DNA of 64,000 bases from Pollutimonas sp036675275 (GTDB lineage: Bacteria; Pseudomonadota; Gammaproteobacteria; Burkholderiales; Burkholderiaceae_B): the NCBI GenBank assembly GCA_036675275.1, contig JAKFFG010000005.1:124001-188000 (forward strand). Reading direction: 5' to 3'. A model generated the notes under the pieces. It searched no databases. It was not told the DNA's origin and saw only the letters and a program-made list of their open reading frames with translations. The number at the start of each line of letters is the position of its first letter. Positions within the stretch are counted from its first letter, which is position 1. Positions 60,019 through 64,000 of this stretch are shown here, one piece after another. The position numbers and the translations under genes were made by a program.

Positions 60019-60744
60019 ATGAGCTTCAGACCCGACCTCCTGGAAAATAAAACGGCGATCGTTACGGGAGGCACACAAGGCATCGGCCGCGCGATTGCCG
60101 AGCGGCTCGCCAGCCTTGGCGCACGCGTCTACGCCGCAGGACTGCCATCGAACGACAAGCAGCCCTATCAGTCGGACCGCATCACCGAAATCATTCTGGA
60201 CGTCACCAAAGAGGATGAAATCCGGGACTTCGCCCACAACGTATCCAGTCTCGACATTCTGGTTAATTGCGCTGGCATCATCTGTCGCGGCGAAGAGTTC
60301 AAGCTGTCCGTATTCGAGCGAGTCATCAACATCAACCTGGTCGGAACCATGCGGCTGTGCGAGGAAGTTCGCCCACTGCTGGCAAAGTCGGGGGGGTGCA
60401 TAGTCAATACGGCGTCAATGCTCAGCTTTTTCGGTGGCGGTCTGGTTCCCGCCTATAGCGCCAGCAAAGGCGGTATTGCACAACTCACCAAATCGCTGGC
60501 AATAGCCTACGCGCCCGACAGCATCCGGGTAAATGCGATCGCTCCCGGATGGATCGCTACGCCTCTGACTCAAGCTCTCCAGGACGATAAGACGCGCTCC
60601 CAGCCCATTCTCGACCGCACCCCCTTGAAGCGTTGGGGAACACCACATGACGTAGCTCAAGCTGTGGTCTTTCTTTGCTCTGAAGCGTCAGCCTTTATGA
60701 CCGGCGTCATTATGCCGGTTGATGGTGGCTATATGGTGACCTGA
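60019..60744 (+). CDS. short-chain dehydrogenase/reductase (SDR)
   Basis: 241 residues. TGGTQGIG cofactor loop, NCAGIICRGEEF, and the active-site Tyr-x-x-x-Lys in PAYSASKGGIAQLT, preceded by NTASMLSFFGGG. C-terminal GVIMPVDGGYMVT is typical. The gene starts 15 bp after the previous SDR and is clearly not a copy of it. Substrate unknown. Confidence 0.9.
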   Translation: MSFRPDLLENKTAIVTGGTQGIGRAIAERLASLGARVYAAGLPSNDKQPYQSDRITEIILDVTKEDEIRDFAHNVSSLDILVNCAGIICRGEEFKLSVFERVININLVGTMRLCEEVRPLLAKSGGCIVNTASMLSFFGGGLVPAYSASKGGIAQLTKSLAIAYAPDSIRVNAIAPGWIATPLTQALQDDKTRSQPILDRTPLKRWGTPHDVAQAVVFLCSEASAFMTGVIMPVDGGYMVT

Positions 60745-60831
60745 TAGTTGTGGCAGTATTCGATACCGTCTTTCCAGCGTCCCGCCGTGGCTCTCGGTTA
60801 TTATTTTGCGCAGAACAACGACTCCAAGGCA

Positions 60832-61644
60832 ATGATGAAAGCGAATAGGTCTCCGACACAAAATAGCCACGGCGCGGTTGCCGGCACGGCCTCGTTTTCC
60901 AAATTCATGCGGGTATTGGACGCGATCGCAGCGGATGCCCACAAAAGTATCAGCATCAATGATTTGCACAAATCTACAGGCTACCCAAAGCCGACGCTTT
61001 ATCGGATAGTCGATGCACTTGTTTCAGAGCAGCTAATCGTAGCGAAAGATGCGCAGACATTCGGGCTGGGCCCCAGGCTCATCACCCTGGCCAGCGTTGC
61101 CTTGGAAACGTCGGACATACGGCAGCTATGCAGGGAGCAGCTTCAGGGTCTGCGTGATCTCACTCAGGAAACGATACACCTTGCCGTGCGTGTCGGCAAC
61201 GCAATGACCTATATCGACAAATTGGAAAGCCCCCACGCCGTCAGAATGAATTCACGGCTGGGAAGCCAAGTCACTTTGTATTCGAGTTCGGTGGGCAAGG
61301 CCTACATTGCAGCGTTGGACGAAGCTCAACGGAACAGCCTGGTCCATGCTATTGAATTCACCCGATTCACCGACTCCACCCTGGCATCGGCGGACGCCCT
61401 TCTAACGGAAAGCGCGCAGATCGAAGAGCAAGGCTATTCGGAAGACCGTGAAGAAAACGAGAAAGATATCTTTTGCTATGGCTGTGCGATTCGCGACAAA
61501 AACGGGCACCCCGTGGCATGCATAAGCATCAGCATCCCGTTGTTCAGGATCAACGAAGATCGGGAGCGTGCATATATTAGACCGCTGATAGACACCTGCA
61601 ATGCAATTTCCAAAAAGATGCGCCTGGTCGATTTCAACGCATGA
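60832..61644 (+). CDS. IclR-family transcriptional regulator
   Basis: 270 residues from the ATG 60832 (a second ATG follows at 60835). An N-terminal winged helix (FSKFMRVLDAIAADAHKSIS; STGYPKPTLYRIVDALVSEQ) and a C-terminal IclR effector domain (LAVRVGNAMTYIDKLESPHA; LYSSSVGKAYIAALDE; GYSEDREENEKDIFCYGCAI). The last gene of the operon at 57712-60744; it is the obvious candidate for controlling it through the ATCCATA palindromes at 57600-57645. Confidence 0.93.
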   Translation: MMKANRSPTQNSHGAVAGTASFSKFMRVLDAIAADAHKSISINDLHKSTGYPKPTLYRIVDALVSEQLIVAKDAQTFGLGPRLITLASVALETSDIRQLCREQLQGLRDLTQETIHLAVRVGNAMTYIDKLESPHAVRMNSRLGSQVTLYSSSVGKAYIAALDEAQRNSLVHAIEFTRFTDSTLASADALLTESAQIEEQGYSEDREENEKDIFCYGCAIRDKNGHPVACISISIPLFRINEDRERAYIRPLIDTCNAISKKMRLVDFNA

Positions 61645-61680
61645 AGGCAGCCCGCTGCCAGCCCAACCGGAAAGGCAGCA

Positions 61681-62448
61681 TCACAGCACGGCAAGCATGC
61701 CGCCGTCCACGTAAATGATCTGGCCATTCACATAGTCGGACGCTTTTGAGCAAAGGTAGATCGCGGTACCTGCCAATTCATCGGGCAGCCCCCAACGGCC
61801 GGCGGGAGTGCGGTTTTTTACCCAGGCATCGAATGACGGGTTTTCCATCAACACCGTGTTCATTTCCGTCGCCATGTATCCGGGGCCGATCGCATTGGCC
61901 TGGATGTTGTGCGTTGCCCACTCCGCCGTCATGGCACGGGTCAGCATCTTGATGCCTCCCTTGGCGACGGTATAAGGTGCAATGGTGGCGCGCGCGCATT
62001 CGCTGGTCAGCGAACCTATGTTGACGATCTTGCCGCCAGTACCGCGAGCGATCATACGTTTGGCAGTTTCCCTGGCGACCAGGAAAGCGCTGGTCAGATT
62101 GGTGTCGAGGACGCGTTGCCAATCTGCAAGCTCCAGATCCACCAGGGGCTTGCGCAGCTGGATACCAGCATTGTTGATCAGGATATCCAAAGCCAGTCTT
62201 TTGTCATCGAACTGCCTGAACGCCGCAATAACCGAGCTTTCGTCGCTGACGTCAAAAGCCGCGCTTTCGACGTCGTAGCCTTTTTTACGCAAGGCATCGG
62301 CCGCCGCTTCAAGCGTTTCCGTCTTGGTGCCGTTCAATACGACTTTGGCGCCGTGCGCCGCCAGCGCTTCGGCAAATGCAAATCCCAGGCCGCGGGAAGA
62401 TCCGGTAATGAGTGCCGTACGGCCGTTTAAATCGAATAGCGCTGACAT
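61681..62448 (-). CDS. SDR oxidoreductase (gluconate 5-dehydrogenase-like)
   Basis: 255 residues. MSALFDLNGRTALITGSSRG, NNAGIQLRKPL, the catalytic Tyr and Lys in APYTVAKGGIKMLTRAM and QANAIGPGYMATEMNTVLME match the gluconate 5-dehydrogenase/IdnO group of SDRs. Catalytic residues are present. It converges with the iclR gene and diverges from the M20 peptidase gene; its relation to the upstream catabolic operon is unproven. Confidence 0.88.
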   Translation of the reverse strand: MSALFDLNGRTALITGSSRGLGFAFAEALAAHGAKVVLNGTKTETLEAAADALRKKGYDVESAAFDVSDESSVIAAFRQFDDKRLALDILINNAGIQLRKPLVDLELADWQRVLDTNLTSAFLVARETAKRMIARGTGGKIVNIGSLTSECARATIAPYTVAKGGIKMLTRAMTAEWATHNIQANAIGPGYMATEMNTVLMENPSFDAWVKNRTPAGRWGLPDELAGTAIYLCSKASDYVNGQIIYVDGGMLAVL

Positions 62449-62550
62449 GTTAGTTTTTATTCCCTTTCTGGATTAGCCTGATCTTCCCACAAGCCATCAT
62501 ATTACGTATCATTCTTGGGAATAGCGCAATATATCCCGCAAGGACATGCC

Positions 62551-64000
62551 ATGGACACCCCTCTCCCCGACGCAACCCTCCCCACCCTCGATTCGGATGC
62601 CTTGCAGGCTTTCGTGGACGAAAAATGGGACCGCGAAATTGTCCCTGCGCTGACGCATTACATCAGTGTGCCGGCCAAAAGCCCGGCATTCGATCCCGAC
62701 TGGTCGCGCAATGGCTATATCGATGGCGTGGTGCGCGAGGCGGCACAATGGATCGAAGCGCAAAAGGTATCACGCCTGACCCTGGAGGTCGTGCGTCTGC
62801 CGGGTCGTACGCCCATTATTTATTTCGATGCGCCCGCCACACGAAGCGACAATGGCGATACCGTATTGATGTACGGCCACCTGGACAAACAACCCGAATT
62901 CTCCGGATGGCGCTCCGACCTGGGCCCATGGACACCGAAGTACGAGGACGGCAAGCTTTACGGGCGTGGCGGCGCCGACGACGGTTATGCCGTCTATGCC
63001 TCGCTCACCGCTATCCTGGCCCTGGACAAGCAAGGCGTACCGAGACCGCGCTGCGTGGGAATCATCGAAACCTGCGAAGAGTCGGGCAGCTACGATTTGC
63101 TGCCCTATGTCGATGCCTTGCGGGACCGGCTGGGCAATGTGGCGTTGGTGGTATGCCTGGATTCGGGCGCCGGCAATTACGACCAGCTCTGGATGACCAC
63201 CTCGTTGCGCGGCATGGTCGCAGGCACGCTCGAAGTCCAGGTGCTGGATGAAGGCGTGCACTCCGGCGATGCCAGCGGCGTCGTACCATCCAGCTTTCGC
63301 ATTCTGCGCCACCTGCTCGACCGTCTGGAAGACAGCGCCAGCGGCCGTCTGCTGCCGCAAAGTTTTCATTGCGAAATTCCCGCAGACCGCATCGAACAAG
63401 TACATGCAACGGCCAAGATCCTGGGCGATGAAGTCTGGCGCCGTTTCCCCTGGAGCTGCGGCGCCGATGGCGGATTCGTATTGCCCATGACCACGACTCC
63501 GGACCAGGCCTTGCTGAACCGCACCTGGCGGCCCACGCTTTCCGTAACCGGCGCCGAAGGCCTGCCTGCACTGGGCAGCGCGGGCAATGTCTTGCGCCCG
63601 CGTACGGCGTTCAAGCTCTCATTGCGCCTGCCGCCGCTTATCGATGCCGTGGCCGCCGCCCAGGAATTGAAATCGCTGCTCGAAGCCGATGCGCCCTACA
63701 ATGCCAAAGTGCTTTTCAAGCCCGACCAAGGCCTGGCCACCGGCTGGAACGCGCCGGAATCCGCAACATGGCTCACGGCCGCACTCGATGCAGCCTCGCA
63801 AGCCCACTACGGCGCGCCCTGTGGCTATATCGGCCAGGGTGGCACCATACCGCTGATGAATCTTCTTCAGGCAGGTTTTCCCAAGTCGCAATTCATGGTG
63901 TGCGGCGTGCTTGGTCCACAATCGAATGCCCATGGCCCCAACGAGTTCCTTCATGTACCGTTCGGCAAGAAGCTGACTGCGGCCGTCGCGCAGACGATTG
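62551..64000 (+). CDS. M20-family metallopeptidase, truncated by the window end
   Basis: An open frame of 483 codons runs from the ATG 62551 (AAGGAC upstream) to the end of the window. Metal and catalytic residues are visible: His110-x-Asp112 in MYGHLDKQPE, Asp143 in GRGGADDGYA, Glu176-Glu177 in IETCEESGS, and a late GQGGTIPLM block with His in NAHGPNE near the end. This is the M20A/C dipeptidase layout (CNDP-like, two-zinc). Only the extreme C-terminus is missing. Cytoplasmic, no signal peptide. Confidence 0.9.
   Translation, partial: MDTPLPDATLPTLDSDALQAFVDEKWDREIVPALTHYISVPAKSPAFDPDWSRNGYIDGVVREAAQWIEAQKVSRLTLEVVRLPGRTPIIYFDAPATRSDNGDTVLMYGHLDKQPEFSGWRSDLGPWTPKYEDGKLYGRGGADDGYAVYASLTAILALDKQGVPRPRCVGIIETCEESGSYDLLPYVDALRDRLGNVALVVCLDSGAGNYDQLWMTTSLRGMVAGTLEVQVLDEGVHSGDASGVVPSSFRILRHLLDRLEDSASGRLLPQSFHCEIPADRIEQVHATAKILGDEVWRRFPWSCGADGGFVLPMTTTPDQALLNRTWRPTLSVTGAEGLPALGSAGNVLRPRTAFKLSLRLPPLIDAVAAAQELKSLLEADAPYNAKVLFKPDQGLATGWNAPESATWLTAALDAASQAHYGAPCGYIGQGGTIPLMNLLQAGFPKSQFMVCGVLGPQSNAHGPNEFLHVPFGKKLTAAVAQTI

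Overview
The window looks like a high-GC betaproteobacterial chromosome, most likely Burkholderiales/Alcaligenaceae (Bordetella, Achromobacter or Pusillimonas type). The protein style, the Bug-type solute-binding protein, the caa3-type oxidase locus and the T6SS layout point there; the genus cannot be fixed from sequence alone.

Left flank (1-13.8 kb): the 3' end of an OMF-EmrA-EmrB efflux operon and a ferritin-like protein, then a tRNA-Asn that has served as an integration site. An imperfect 56-bp copy of the tRNA 3' half lies 2.67 kb downstream (4347-4402 and 7014-7069). The DNA between them is a decayed, integrase-less element holding frameshifted or internally deleted phage-like genes and one apparently intact secreted-protein gene. 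A DUF3606 pseudogene with an in-frame TAA follows, then a small stress-type locus (secreted Ser/Thr/Pro-rich protein, CsbD), two AI-2E-family transporters, a MAPEG protein, a soluble double-PAS chemoreceptor, tRNA-Thr(CGT) and a hicAB locus whose toxin reading frame is shifted at an A7 tract.

Centre (13.9-43.6 kb): a complete type VI secretion system. The leftward group tssJ-tssK-tssL-tssM-tagF ends with a C-lobe-only, probably inactive kinase carrying a PEGA-like tail. A short rightward pair encodes a TssQ-like lipoprotein and a degenerate FHA protein. The long leftward group starts with a cargo module: DUF3540, VgrG, a 29-codon coupled ORF, a small membrane protein, DUF2169-pentapeptide, a second pentapeptide protein, a PAAR-like protein with a putative nuclease C-terminus, and two TPR-like proteins. 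It continues through tssA-B-C-hcp-E-F-G-H. Many gene borders overlap as ATGA.

Right flank (43.7-64 kb): cytochrome b561, a TerC-family protein, a caa3-type oxidase with a subunit I-III fusion and a haem-bearing subunit II, two extra c-type cytochromes, a membrane diguanylate cyclase, two acidic small proteins, an alpha/beta hydrolase, thiopurine methyltransferase, an S4-domain pseudouridine-synthase-like protein with an altered catalytic motif, and a catabolic cluster (Bug solute-binding protein, dihydroxyacetophenone-dioxygenase-like cupin, two SDRs, IclR regulator). Overlapping palindromes precede the Bug gene and are the likely operator. A third SDR and an M20 peptidase cut by the window edge close the sequence.

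The most notable items are the VgrG/PAAR-nuclease cargo module with its coupled microORF and paired immunity candidates, the inactive-looking kinase plus weakened FHA pair in the T6SS, and the decayed tRNA-Asn element.
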